Assembly (NCBI GenBank): GCA_963828715.1
Contig: CAWHFX010000002.1
Span: forward strand, 806,001-870,000
Length of the DNA stretch: 64,000 nt
Direction: 5' to 3'
Source of the DNA: JAQGMV01 sp963828715
GTDB taxonomy: Bacteria; Pseudomonadota; Gammaproteobacteria; Burkholderiales; SG8-41
Shown here: positions 35,739-43,246 of the stretch, piece by piece
Numbering within the stretch: position 1 is the stretch's first letter
How the letters are laid out: every line of letters begins with the position of its first letter
The notes under the pieces: generated by a model
The model's database searches: none
What the model saw: the letters and a program-made list of their open reading frames with translations, nothing else
What the model was told of the DNA's origin: nothing
Made by a program: the position numbers and the translations under genes

Positions 35739-36026
35739 GTGAATATCGAACATAAGCTGCGGGAGGTCAGGACGGACTGGGCCCGCCGCGGCTACACTTT
35801 CGAGTACTGGATCGACCCGCCGGGGCAGGTGTGGCGTGATTTCGAGCATGAGACGGATGAGCTCGTGATGCTCGTGGAAGGCGAAATCGAGCTTGAATTC
35901 GGCGGGCGTACGCTGAAACCTGCTGTCGGAGAAGAAGTGCTGATACCGGCCCACGCCCGCCACACGGTGCGTAATATCGGAACTGCTTCGAATCGCTGGT
36001 GCTTCGGCTATCGCATGCCGCAATGA
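35739..36026 (+). CDS. Small cupin-domain protein
   Basis: 95 residues, GTG start. A single cupin barrel: HETDELVMLVEGEIELEFGG is motif 1 and GEEVLIPAHARHTVRNIG motif 2, with metal-ligand type His and Glu positions. Such small cupins often bind metal or a small ligand; substrate unknown. Probably co-transcribed with the upstream exported protein. Confidence 0.8.
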   Translation: MNIEHKLREVRTDWARRGYTFEYWIDPPGQVWRDFEHETDELVMLVEGEIELEFGGRTLKPAVGEEVLIPAHARHTVRNIGTASNRWCFGYRMPQ

Positions 36027-36053
36027 ACTGTAAACAAACCTTGAAAGGCGAAA

Positions 36054-36194
36054 ATGGGTAAAGGCGACAAACGCACCAGAAAAGGCAAGATCTTCAAAAG
36101 CTCTTACGGCAACTCGCGTCCGCACGATCCGAACAAGAAGCAGCCGTCCCCCAATGCGGCACGCCGGCCTCAGCGACCACAACAGCCGCGTTGA
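36054..36194 (+). CDS. 30S ribosomal protein THX
   Basis: 46 residues, highly basic: MGKGDKRTRKGKIFKSSYG then NSRPHDPNKK. This matches the Thx ribosomal peptide that sits at the head of the 30S subunit in many bacteria. It has an AAAGGCG ribosome binding site eight bases upstream. Convergent with the DUF493 gene, only 10 bp away. Confidence 0.85.
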   Translation: MGKGDKRTRKGKIFKSSYGNSRPHDPNKKQPSPNAARRPQRPQQPR

Positions 36195-36204
36195 TCGGGG
36201 GACT

Positions 36205-36474
36205 CTATAGCACCATGACCACCATCGGGTGGTCGCAGAGCTCACGATAGAGCGCGTCGAGCTGCTCGCGCGACGTGGCGCGAACGACGCATGTCACGCT
36301 GAGATATTTACCGTGCTTGCTGGTTTTCATCTGTAGCGTCGAACCGTCGAAGTCGGGTGCGTGCGCGCGCACGACCTCCAGCACTGTCTGCGCAAAACCG
36401 GCCTGCGTGCGGCCGAGCACCTTGATCGGGAAGTCACAGGGGTACTCGATGAGGGATTCGGTCTCCAGCGCCAT
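36205..36474 (-). CDS. ybeD: DUF493 / YbeD family protein
   Basis: 89 residues: LIEYPCDFPIKVLGRTQAGF, a ferredoxin-like ACT-type fold with SKHGKYLSVTCVVRATSREQ and LYRELCDHPMVVMVL. YbeD is conserved beside dacA and lipB in proteobacteria; its exact role is unknown. Here the order is dacA, dat, ybeD, with lipB-lipA further along. Confidence 0.88.
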   Translation of the reverse strand: MALETESLIEYPCDFPIKVLGRTQAGFAQTVLEVVRAHAPDFDGSTLQMKTSKHGKYLSVTCVVRATSREQLDALYRELCDHPMVVMVL

Positions 36475-36521
36475 ATTTCAAATATAGCGCCGCAAGGCGC
36501 CTCAGGGGTGTAGTTGCGCCC

Positions 36522-36652
36522 GCAGACAACGCAGCGAGTCGCTGCACCGTCGGAGGAGTGGTGTGGACCTTTACGCGCCGAACTCCTAAGCGCCGCCGTG
36601 GGCACTGCAGGCAACGCAGCCGACCGCTGCAACGCCGGAGGAGCGGTGTAAG
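36522..36652. repeat. Two copies of an 85-bp intergenic unit
   Basis: GCAGACAACGCAGCGAGTCG at 36522 recurs as GCAGGCAACGCAGCCGACCG at 36607; both continue CTGCA, then a CGG GGAGGAG-type block and GGTGTRR. The two ~45-bp blocks are about 80% identical. They fill the 183-bp gap between ybeD and dat. Confidence 0.65.
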
Positions 36653-36657
36653 GTTTT

Positions 36658-37518
36658 TCAGGCGGCCTGCCGCATCACCGTCCGCTTGAACTCCTGGTAA
36701 AGCTGATGCATCTGCCGGAACACCGGCCCCGGCTTACCATTGCCCACCGGGCGGCCGTCGAGAGTAGTGACCGCGAGCACTTCCTTCGTCGAAGAGGTTA
36801 CCCAGATTTCATCCGCGTTGCGGACGGCCTCCTCCGACACCGGCCCGATCCGACACGGAAGCCTGTGGCGCTGCGCGAGCTCGATCACGACGTCGTACGT
36901 GATGCCTGGAAGCACGAGATTATCTTTCGGAGGCGCGAAGATGGTGTCGTCCGCGACGACGAATACGTTGCTCGACGAGCCTTCGGTGAGATGCCCGTCA
37001 CGGAACATTACGACTTCCAGCGCGCCTGCATCCGCTGCCGCCTGCCGCAGCAGGCAGTTGCCGAGCAGTGAGGTCGATTTCACGTCGCACTTGAGCCAGC
37101 GGAAGTCGTTTGCCGTGATCGCCGCGACGCCATTCTCGATCGTCTCCTTCGCGGGAGTCGTGAGCAGGTTGCTCATTCCGAATACGGTCGGCTGCGTGTT
37201 CGATGGAAATGCATGATCGCGCTTCGCCACGCCGCGCGTGACCTGCAGATAAATCGACTGATCCTCACCCGCGTTGCGCGCGATCAACTCGTCAACGAGC
37301 CCGGTCCATTCCTCGTCGCTGAACGGATTCGCGAGCCGAATCGCGTCATGACTGCGCCGGAAGCGCGCCAGATGCTCGGGCAGACGGAACGGATTGCGCG
37401 AGTAGACGGGAATGACTTCGTAAACGCCGTCGCCGAATATGAAACCGCGGTCGAGAACCGGGATGCGCGCCTCGGACAGCGGCATGTATTCGCCATTCAG
37501 GTAAACGATGTCACTCAT
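36658..37518 (-). CDS. dat: D-amino acid aminotransferase
   Basis: 286-residue class IV PLP transaminase, probably D-alanine transaminase. N-terminus VYLNGEYMPLSEARIPVLDR and FIFGDGVYEVIPVY; the PLP lysine is in WLKCDVKSTSLLGNCLLRQ; cofactor-phosphate region TEGSSSNVFVV. It can supply D-alanine or D-glutamate for peptidoglycan, fitting its position 11 bp downstream of dacA. Confidence 0.88.
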   Translation of the reverse strand: MSDIVYLNGEYMPLSEARIPVLDRGFIFGDGVYEVIPVYSRNPFRLPEHLARFRRSHDAIRLANPFSDEEWTGLVDELIARNAGEDQSIYLQVTRGVAKRDHAFPSNTQPTVFGMSNLLTTPAKETIENGVAAITANDFRWLKCDVKSTSLLGNCLLRQAAADAGALEVVMFRDGHLTEGSSSNVFVVADDTIFAPPKDNLVLPGITYDVVIELAQRHRLPCRIGPVSEEAVRNADEIWVTSSTKEVLAVTTLDGRPVGNGKPGPVFRQMHQLYQEFKRTVMRQAA

Positions 37519-37529
37519 AGCGATTGCCC

Positions 37530-38663
37530 TTACTTGAATAACAGCCTGATACTGTCCCAGCCGCGGCCCAGAACGCCTGCGAGCGGCACCTCCTGCAAGG
37601 CTACCACAGGGTATTCGCCGTACGGTTTACCGTCGAGCTGGACGCGCAGAACTCCGAGTCTCTGCCCGCCGGCAATTGGCGCCACGAGCGGTTGCTGCGT
37701 TTCGACAGTGCCCTTGAGCTTGTCGCCCGCGCCTTTGGGAACGCTGACGTACAGGTCGTAGGGGAATCCGGCGTTCACCTCGTCGGACCCGCCTTTCCAC
37801 ACGCGCACCGAAGAGACCGGCTGGTTCCTGTCGTACAGCTTTACCGTATCGTAAGACTGAAAGCCGAAGTTCAGAAGCTTCTGGCTTTCGGTGGCACGAG
37901 CCGATTCGGACGCAGCGCCGGCCACGATGGCCAGAAAGCGACGCGACCCGCGCCGCGCCGAAGTGATGAGGCAATAACCAGCATTCTCGGTGTAGCCGGT
38001 CTTCATGCCATCGACCGTGGGATCGACCCAGAGAAGCCGGTTGCGGTTCGACTGCGTGATGTTGTTGTAGCGATACTCCTTGATCGAATAGAGCGGGTAA
38101 TACTCCGGGAAATCCATGAGGATCGCGGTCGCCAGGAGCGACAGGTCGTACGCGGTGGTGTAGTGATGAGGGTGGGGCAGGCCCGTGGAGTTGACGAAGT
38201 TCGTGTTCTTCATTCCGAGCCGCTGGGCTTCGCGGTTCATCATCTGCGCGAACCCTTCTTCCGTGCCGGCGATCGCTTCGGCGAGTGCGACACAGGCGTC
38301 GTTGCCGGACTGAACGATCATCCCGCGCAAGAGCTCGTCCACAGTAACGGGCCGACTCGGTTCGATGAACATGCGCGAGCCCTGGCTTTTCCATGCCCGC
38401 ATGGAGACCGGAATGACCTGATCGGGTTTGAGCGTTTTCTGCTTCAGTGCGGCGAACGCGACATACGCCGTCATGAGCTTGGTCAGAGACGCCGGCTCGA
38501 TGCGCTGGTTGGAATTCTGCTGGACGAGGAACTGCCGGCTGTTGAAGTCCATCAGCACGTAGGCATTGGCGGCGATCCGGGGCGGCGCGACCGGCGTCGG
38601 CCCCTGTGCCTGAACAACAAACGGCGTCAGCAGGAGAACGAGAAGAAGGTAGAGGCGCTGCAT
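37530..38663 (-). CDS. dacA: D-alanyl-D-alanine carboxypeptidase (PBP5/6 type)
   Basis: Trims the terminal D-alanine from peptidoglycan stem peptides. After a signal peptide (YLLLVLLLTPFVVQAQ), the serine peptidase S11 motifs are IEPASLTKLMTAYVA (SxxK), VQSGNDACVAL (SxN) and VDGMKTGYT (KTG). A C-terminal PBP5 domain and a final amphipathic helix (GWDSIRLLFK) follow. I start at ATG 38663, because an upstream ATG (38687) overlaps a TATAAT that looks like the -10 element. 377 residues. Confidence 0.93.
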   Translation of the reverse strand: MQRLYLLLVLLLTPFVVQAQGPTPVAPPRIAANAYVLMDFNSRQFLVQQNSNQRIEPASLTKLMTAYVAFAALKQKTLKPDQVIPVSMRAWKSQGSRMFIEPSRPVTVDELLRGMIVQSGNDACVALAEAIAGTEEGFAQMMNREAQRLGMKNTNFVNSTGLPHPHHYTTAYDLSLLATAILMDFPEYYPLYSIKEYRYNNITQSNRNRLLWVDPTVDGMKTGYTENAGYCLITSARRGSRRFLAIVAGAASESARATESQKLLNFGFQSYDTVKLYDRNQPVSSVRVWKGGSDEVNAGFPYDLYVSVPKGAGDKLKGTVETQQPLVAPIAGGQRLGVLRVQLDGKPYGEYPVVALQEVPLAGVLGRGWDSIRLLFK

Positions 38664-38687
38664 GGCTTTGCTGTGGAAAGCACGCAT

Positions 38688-38694
38688 TATACGA
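38688..38694 (-). promoter_or_regulatory. Probable -10 box for dacA
   Basis: TATAAT on the minus strand (within CGTATAATGCG), about 25 bp before the chosen dacA start. The -35 side is poor. Confidence 0.4.
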
Positions 38695-38718
38695 AGCCTG
38701 AACGTGCCCACGTTGCGG

Positions 38719-38732
38719 GTTCACTTGTGAAC
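38719..38732. promoter_or_regulatory. Inverted repeat between dacA and the copper chaperone gene
   Basis: GTTCAC-TT-GTGAAC, a perfect 6-2-6 palindrome in the middle of the divergent gap, 25-30 bp upstream of the dacA -10 box. It has the form of an operator; no regulator can be named. Confidence 0.4.
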
Positions 38733-38769
38733 TGAAACAATCGGTTCCGTTCCGGTCAGGCAGCACATC

Positions 38770-39231
38770 ATGCACACCAAAAAGCGCGTCGCGACGTTGA
38801 TCGCACTGTGCTCCATCACGCTTGCGGCAGGGGCGGCGGAGCTGAAGATCGACAATCCGTGGGCCCGCGCGCCTGCGCCGGGTCAGAAGACGGCAAGTGC
38901 GTATGCGGAACTGACGAGTCCCTCCGATGCTGCGCTGGTCTCTGCCTCCAGTCCGGCCGCGGAGCGGGTCGAGCTGCATTCGATGACGATGGACGGCGGG
39001 GTGATGCGCATGCGGGCGGTCCCCCGCGTCGAGTTACCTGCCGGGAAGACGGTGAAGCTCGCACCCAATGGGCTGCACTTCATGCTGTTCGGATTGAAGC
39101 AGCCGCTGAAGGGCGGCGACAGGATTCCGCTGGAGCTCAGCATCGAGGGTGCCGGCGGCGAGCCGACCACCGTCAAAGTGGAAGCAGAAGTGCGCGCCCC
39201 CGGCGCCCCCGAAAGCAGCGGCACCAGGTAG
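38770..39231 (+). CDS. Periplasmic copper chaperone PCu(A)C
   Basis: 153 residues with a signal peptide (IALCSITLAAGAAELK). The PCuAC copper site is visible: the HSMTMDGGVMRMR block and the second site GLHFMLFGLKQPLKGGD (HxM). These proteins deliver Cu(I) to the CuA centre of cytochrome c oxidase, which is encoded at the right end of this window. Divergent from dacA across an inverted repeat. Confidence 0.88.
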   Translation: MHTKKRVATLIALCSITLAAGAAELKIDNPWARAPAPGQKTASAYAELTSPSDAALVSASSPAAERVELHSMTMDGGVMRMRAVPRVELPAGKTVKLAPNGLHFMLFGLKQPLKGGDRIPLELSIEGAGGEPTTVKVEAEVRAPGAPESSGTR

Positions 39232-39408
39232 GCCGCGCCGCGGCCGTGCACGGGGGGCGAGCCGGCCCGGGTCCCGGGAATCGGTTCATTTTCGACCGGC
39301 CGCACGAGCGGTCCTAAACGGCGCATCCAGCCGCTTGAAAATTCCCACGCGGCTCCCATATTTCATCTCGTCGGCGCTTCGAGCGCCAATCAATCCAAGG
39401 AGATGGCT

Positions 39409-39834
39409 ATGGCGACCCTTACCCGTTTGGACGAAGCGTTCGACGATCTGCTGCGCGGCTTCTTCGTACGGCCGGTGACGTTCGATGGCAATCGCGCGGA
39501 ACAACAGGTTGCACAGTTTCGCGTCGACGTGAGCGAAAACGAGCAGAGCTATACGATCCGCGCAGAACTGCCGGGCGTGAAGAAAGAGGACATCAACATC
39601 GGCATCGATGGCGATCAGGTTGCGATCGGCGCCGAGTCGAAGAATGAAAAGGAAGTGAAGGAAGGCGAGCGTGTGGTGCGCACCGAGCGCTACTACGGCA
39701 AGCTCCACCGCGCATTTCAACTGGGCCAGCCCGTAGACGAAAACGCCGCGAGCGCGAAATACACCGACGGCATTCTCGAGCTTGTGCTGCCCAAGAAGGC
39801 CGCGACCCAGGCGAAGCGGGTCGTCATTCAGTAA
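39409..39834 (+). CDS. Small heat shock protein (Hsp20)
   Basis: About 141 residues. The alpha-crystallin domain runs from QFRVDVSENEQSYTIRAELP to GILELVLPKKA, with the conserved TDGILELVLPK strand. Holdase chaperone. Two ATGs lie close together (39403, 39409); the AAGGAG at 39397-39402 abuts the first and is six bases from the second, so 39409 is the better start. A strong terminator follows. Confidence 0.9.
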   Translation: MATLTRLDEAFDDLLRGFFVRPVTFDGNRAEQQVAQFRVDVSENEQSYTIRAELPGVKKEDINIGIDGDQVAIGAESKNEKEVKEGERVVRTERYYGKLHRAFQLGQPVDENAASAKYTDGILELVLPKKAATQAKRVVIQ

Positions 39835-39851
39835 GCCGTTGTAAGCAGTCC

Positions 39852-39885
39852 CACAAAAGGCCGCCGCTTCGGACGGCCTTTTGTG
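39852..39885 (+). terminator. Rho-independent terminator after hsp20
   Basis: Perfect 12-bp stem CACAAAAGGCCG/CGGCCTTTTGTG with a 10-base loop, 18 bp past the hsp20 stop. The stem itself ends in TTTT. Confidence 0.85.
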
Positions 39886-39978
39886 ATCCGAGCTTCGTGG
39901 CGCGCTCAAAGAGCGACGCGAGTGTGGCCGGCCGGGCGAGGCGGGTAAAATAAGCGCTCACTCACCGGTACGCCCCCG

Positions 39979-40869
39979 ATGCCTACGTTGCCTGCGGTCG
40001 AATCCCACGTCAAAGCGCGCATCCTCGCGGAAGCGCTGCCGTACATCCAGCGCTTCCATGGCAAGACGATCGTCGTGAAGTACGGCGGCAACGCCATGAC
40101 GGACGAAAAGCTGAAGGAAAGCTTCGCCCGCGACGTCGTGCTGCTCAAGCTGGTCGGCATGAATCCGGTGGTGGTCCACGGGGGCGGCCCGCAGATCGAC
40201 GAAATGTTGAAACGCGTCGGCAAGAAGGGCGAATTCGTTCAGGGCATGCGCGTAACGGACGCCGAGACCATGGAGGTGGTCGAGATGGTGCTCGGGGCGC
40301 AGGTCAACAAGGACATCGTCCACCTCATCAACCGACAGGGCGGCAGCGCGGTCGGGCTCACCGGCAAGGACGGCGCGCTGATTCGGGCCAGGAAGATGCT
40401 GATGCGCGCGCCTGGCGAGAGCGCGGCGACGATCGATATCGGACAGGTCGGCGAAGTCGAAGCGATCGATCCCAAGATCGTCCAGACGCTCTTTTCCGAT
40501 GGCTTCATACCCGTTATTGCGCCGATCGGCTTCGGTGGCCGCGGCGAGTCCTACAACATCAACGCCGACCTGGTGGCCGGCAAGGTAGCCGAGATTCTCA
40601 AAGCCGAGAAGCTCATCGTGCTGACGAATACGGCCGGCGTTCTCGACAAGAACGGCAACCTGCTGACGGGACTCACGGCCAAGCGCGTCGACGAGCTTTT
40701 CGCCGACGGGACCATACACGGCGGCATGCTGCCGAAGATCGGCTCCGCGCTGGACGCGGTGAAAAACGGGGTCAACGCGTGCCACATCATCGACGGGCGT
40801 GTCGAGCATGCGCTCCTGCTCGAAGTCATGACGAGCGAAGGCGTCGGCACCCTCATACGACGCCGCTAG
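39979..40869 (+). CDS. argB: Acetylglutamate kinase
   Basis: 296 residues. Phosphorylates N-acetylglutamate in arginine synthesis. Amino acid kinase fold: TIVVKYGGNAMTDEKLKESF (phosphate-binding lysine), VVVHGGGPQIDEML, SYNINADLVAGKVAEILKAE and GGMLPKIGSALDAV. Length and the N-terminal extension suggest the arginine-sensitive hexameric type. Followed by the HAD hydrolase and slmA, a common betaproteobacterial order. Confidence 0.95.
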   Translation: MPTLPAVESHVKARILAEALPYIQRFHGKTIVVKYGGNAMTDEKLKESFARDVVLLKLVGMNPVVVHGGGPQIDEMLKRVGKKGEFVQGMRVTDAETMEVVEMVLGAQVNKDIVHLINRQGGSAVGLTGKDGALIRARKMLMRAPGESAATIDIGQVGEVEAIDPKIVQTLFSDGFIPVIAPIGFGGRGESYNINADLVAGKVAEILKAEKLIVLTNTAGVLDKNGNLLTGLTAKRVDELFADGTIHGGMLPKIGSALDAVKNGVNACHIIDGRVEHALLLEVMTSEGVGTLIRRR

Positions 40870-40893
40870 AGCGCGGCTTCCGCGGGAGCGCTG

Positions 40894-41566
40894 GTGAAGT
40901 CCGGAGCGAACGCGGCGAACGCCGTGTGGACGCGTACGTGGATCTTCGACCTCGACAACACGCTGCACAACGCGATGCCGCACATCTTTCCGCATATCAA
41001 CCAGGCGATGACCTCGTATGTCGAGGATCAGCTTGGGCTCGAAGCGGGCGCGGCGAGCGCGCTGCGTCAGCGCTACTGGACGCAATACGGTGCGACGCTG
41101 CTCGGACTCATGCGCCACCACAATACCGATCCTCACCATTTCCTGTGGCATACGCATCAGTTCCCGGAGCTCGAGCGCATGCTCGTGCGGGAACGCGCGC
41201 TGCGCGCCACGCTGCGGCGGTTGCCGGGCCGCAAGTTCGTTTTCTCGAACGCGCCGGTTCATTATTCGCGCGCCGTGTTGAAGGCGCTCGCGATTGCCGA
41301 TCTGTTCGACGCCGTGTTCTCGATCGAGCGCACCGCGTTTCCGTCCGAAGCCGCAGACGCACGGTTTCCTGCGCATGGTCCGGGCTAACCATCTTCGCGC
41401 GCGGCGCTGTATTATGGTCGAGGACACTCTGCGTAACCTGCATACGGCCAAGAAGCTCGGAATGAAGACCGTATGGGTGTCGCGCGAGCGGCGCGTGCCG
41501 TCTTATGTCGATGTCAGGATCGCGCGTCTCAGCGAATTGACACGAGCGCTGCCGCTGCTTGCCTGA
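40894..41566 (+). CDS. HAD-family hydrolase, pyrimidine 5'-nucleotidase type (one frame break)
   Basis: GTG start. The HAD nucleophile motif is TWIFDLDNTLHNA; motif II VFSNAPVHYSRAV; motif IV CIMVEDTLRNLHTAKKLGM. It resembles the pyrimidine 5'-nucleotidase (SDT1-like) HADs found between argB and slmA. The frame breaks at about 41340 (extra T in a T-run); removal restores IERTAFRPKPQTHGFLRMV and a 223-residue protein ending LPLLA at 41566. Confidence 0.85.
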
Positions 41567-41579
41567 GGCCGGGGACAAG

Positions 41580-42164
41580 ATGCCCAGAACCGGAGAGAGA
41601 AAAAGCCAGATCCTCCAGACGCTCGCGCAGATGCTCGAGAATCCGGCGTCGGAGAAAGTGACGACGGCTTCTCTGGCGGCGCGGCTCGATGTCTCCGAAG
41701 CCGCTCTCTACCGGCACTTCCGAGGAAAAGCCGAGATGTTCGAGGGGCTCATCGAGTTCATCGAGCAGACGCTGTTCGCGCTCATCAACAAGATCACGAG
41801 CGAAGAGAAAAGCGGGCTGCGGCAGATCGAGGCGATCGTCGGCGTGCTCCTCGCGTTCTCCCAGAAGAACAAAGGCATGACGCGCGTGCTCATCGGCGAC
41901 GCCCTCGTGCACGAGAACGAACGCCTGCAGGCGCGGATCAACCAGCTTCAGGATCGACTCGAGGCTGCTCTCAAGCAGGCCGTGCGCTTCGGCATAACGC
42001 AGAAGGAATTCGCCGAGGATGTCGATGCCGCAGTTTGTGCGAACGTCATCCTGAGTTTCGTGATCGGCCGCTGGCATCAGTTCGCGAAGAGCGGCTTCAA
42101 GCGCGACCCCGTGGAGCTCTGGGCCCAGCAATGGCGGCAGCTCATGCAGGGGGTCGTCGCTTAG
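41580..42164 (+). CDS. slmA: Nucleoid occlusion factor SlmA
   Basis: TetR-family DNA-binding protein (194 residues from ATG 41580) that blocks FtsZ assembly over the nucleoid. The HTH is SLAARLDVSEAALYRHFRGK, followed by AEMFEGLIEFIEQTLFALIN and the C-terminal FVIGRWHQFAKSGFKRDP block typical of SlmA. It sits after argB and the HAD gene as in other betaproteobacteria. Confidence 0.92.
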   Translation: MPRTGERKSQILQTLAQMLENPASEKVTTASLAARLDVSEAALYRHFRGKAEMFEGLIEFIEQTLFALINKITSEEKSGLRQIEAIVGVLLAFSQKNKGMTRVLIGDALVHENERLQARINQLQDRLEAALKQAVRFGITQKEFAEDVDAAVCANVILSFVIGRWHQFAKSGFKRDPVELWAQQWRQLMQGVVA

Positions 42165-42430
42165 GGGGGCGGCGCTCGAAGGGGGCGGCGCTCGCCTGAA
42201 GGCTCGGCCCTCGCCGCCCTACGGAACAGAGAGAAACCGCGCGCTGGAGCGTGGAGGAGGGCCCCCCACTTGCGGGATCCGACCGGGAAAGCGCGTGTGA
42301 AGACAGCGGTTGGAACCGCGCGCCACAGCCCCTTCCGGGTCGCCACGACCGCTCCGCTACTCCCGCTACGCGGCAGGCACCGCTCCTCCGTCCGCGGTCT
42401 TGTTTCCCTCCGTAATCTCCTTTCCTTCTC
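42165..42430 (+). repeat. Composite repeat region including family 1 copy D and family 2
   Basis: Contains GGCGGCGCTCG twice, ACGGAACAGAGAG, the family 2 block GCGCTGGAGCGTGGAGGAGG (42240) and the family 1 core TTTCCCTCCGTAATCTCCTT (42403). The last part lies inside the open frame of the moeB/thiF gene on the minus strand and encodes its tail. There is no separate gene in 42165-42365. Confidence 0.6.
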
Positions 42431-43175
42431 GTTCGCTGCAGACGCAGCAGGCGCGGTCCTTGTTGAAGCGGATCGTGCGCAGCTCCATCGTGAGCGCATC
42501 CACCAGCAGCAGGCGGCCGTTCAAGGATTCGCCGATGCCTGCGAGCAACTTGAGCGCCTCGGCGGCCTGGATCGTCCCGATGATCCCCGTCACGGGGGCG
42601 AACACACCCATGATCGAGCACGGCATGTCTTCGTTTTCGCCCTGTTCCGGGAACAGGCACGCGTAGCACGGCGCCTCCTCACTGCGCATGTCGAACACCG
42701 CAACCTGACCGTCGAATCGCACCGCCGCGCCGGAGACCAGCGGCTTGCGAGCCCTGACGCATGCCCGATTGACGGCATGCCGCGTCGCGAAGTTGTCGCT
42801 CGCGTCGAGCACGACGTCAGCCGTCGCGGCAAGCTCGCCGATGCGGCTCTCGGCGACGCGCTCCGGGACCGTGATCACTTCCACCAGCGGGTTGATCGCG
42901 GCCAGCGTGTCGCGCGCGGAGTCTGCTTTCATGCGGCCGATCGACTCGGTCCGGTGCACGATTTGCCGCTGCAGGTTGGTGAGATCCACTTCGTCGCCGT
43001 CGCATAGGGTGATGCGGCCGACGCCAGCCGACGCCAGGTAGAGCGATACGGGCGAACCCAGTCCGCCCGCTCCGATGACGAGCGCGTGGGAGGCGAGAAG
43101 CCGCTCCTGGCCTTCGATTCCAATCTCCGGCAGCAGGATGTGGCGGCTGTAGCGAAGAAGCGCGTTGTCGTCCAT
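42366..43175 (-). CDS. moeB: ThiF/MoeB-family adenylyltransferase
   Basis: Adenylates the C-terminus of a ubiquitin-like sulfur carrier (MoaD or ThiS). It has ALVIGAGGLGSPVSLYLASA for ATP, DGDEVDLTNLQRQIVHRT, and paired cysteines CYAC and CCVC for structural zinc. MoeB and ThiF cannot be told apart from sequence alone. The normal family end is close to the CCVC; here an additional ~20 residues (REGKEITEGNKTADGG and on) are encoded by a dispersed repeat. 269 residues. Confidence 0.88.
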   Translation of the reverse strand: MDDNALLRYSRHILLPEIGIEGQERLLASHALVIGAGGLGSPVSLYLASAGVGRITLCDGDEVDLTNLQRQIVHRTESIGRMKADSARDTLAAINPLVEVITVPERVAESRIGELAATADVVLDASDNFATRHAVNRACVRARKPLVSGAAVRFDGQVAVFDMRSEEAPCYACLFPEQGENEDMPCSIMGVFAPVTGIIGTIQAAEALKLLAGIGESLNGRLLLVDALTMELRTIRFNKDRACCVCSEREGKEITEGNKTADGGAVPAA

Positions 43176-43197
43176 TTTCTGCGTATCGCTGAAAGCA

Positions 43198-43223
43198 AAA
43201 CGCCCGGATTCAACCGGGCGTTT
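43198..43223 (-). terminator. Rho-independent terminator after ctp
   Basis: Perfect 10-bp stem AAACGCCCGG/CCGGGCGTTT with a 6-base loop, between ctp and moeB, ending in TTTT on the minus strand. Confidence 0.8.
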
Positions 43224-43246
43224 CGTGGCTGTCGTGGGCCTGACGA

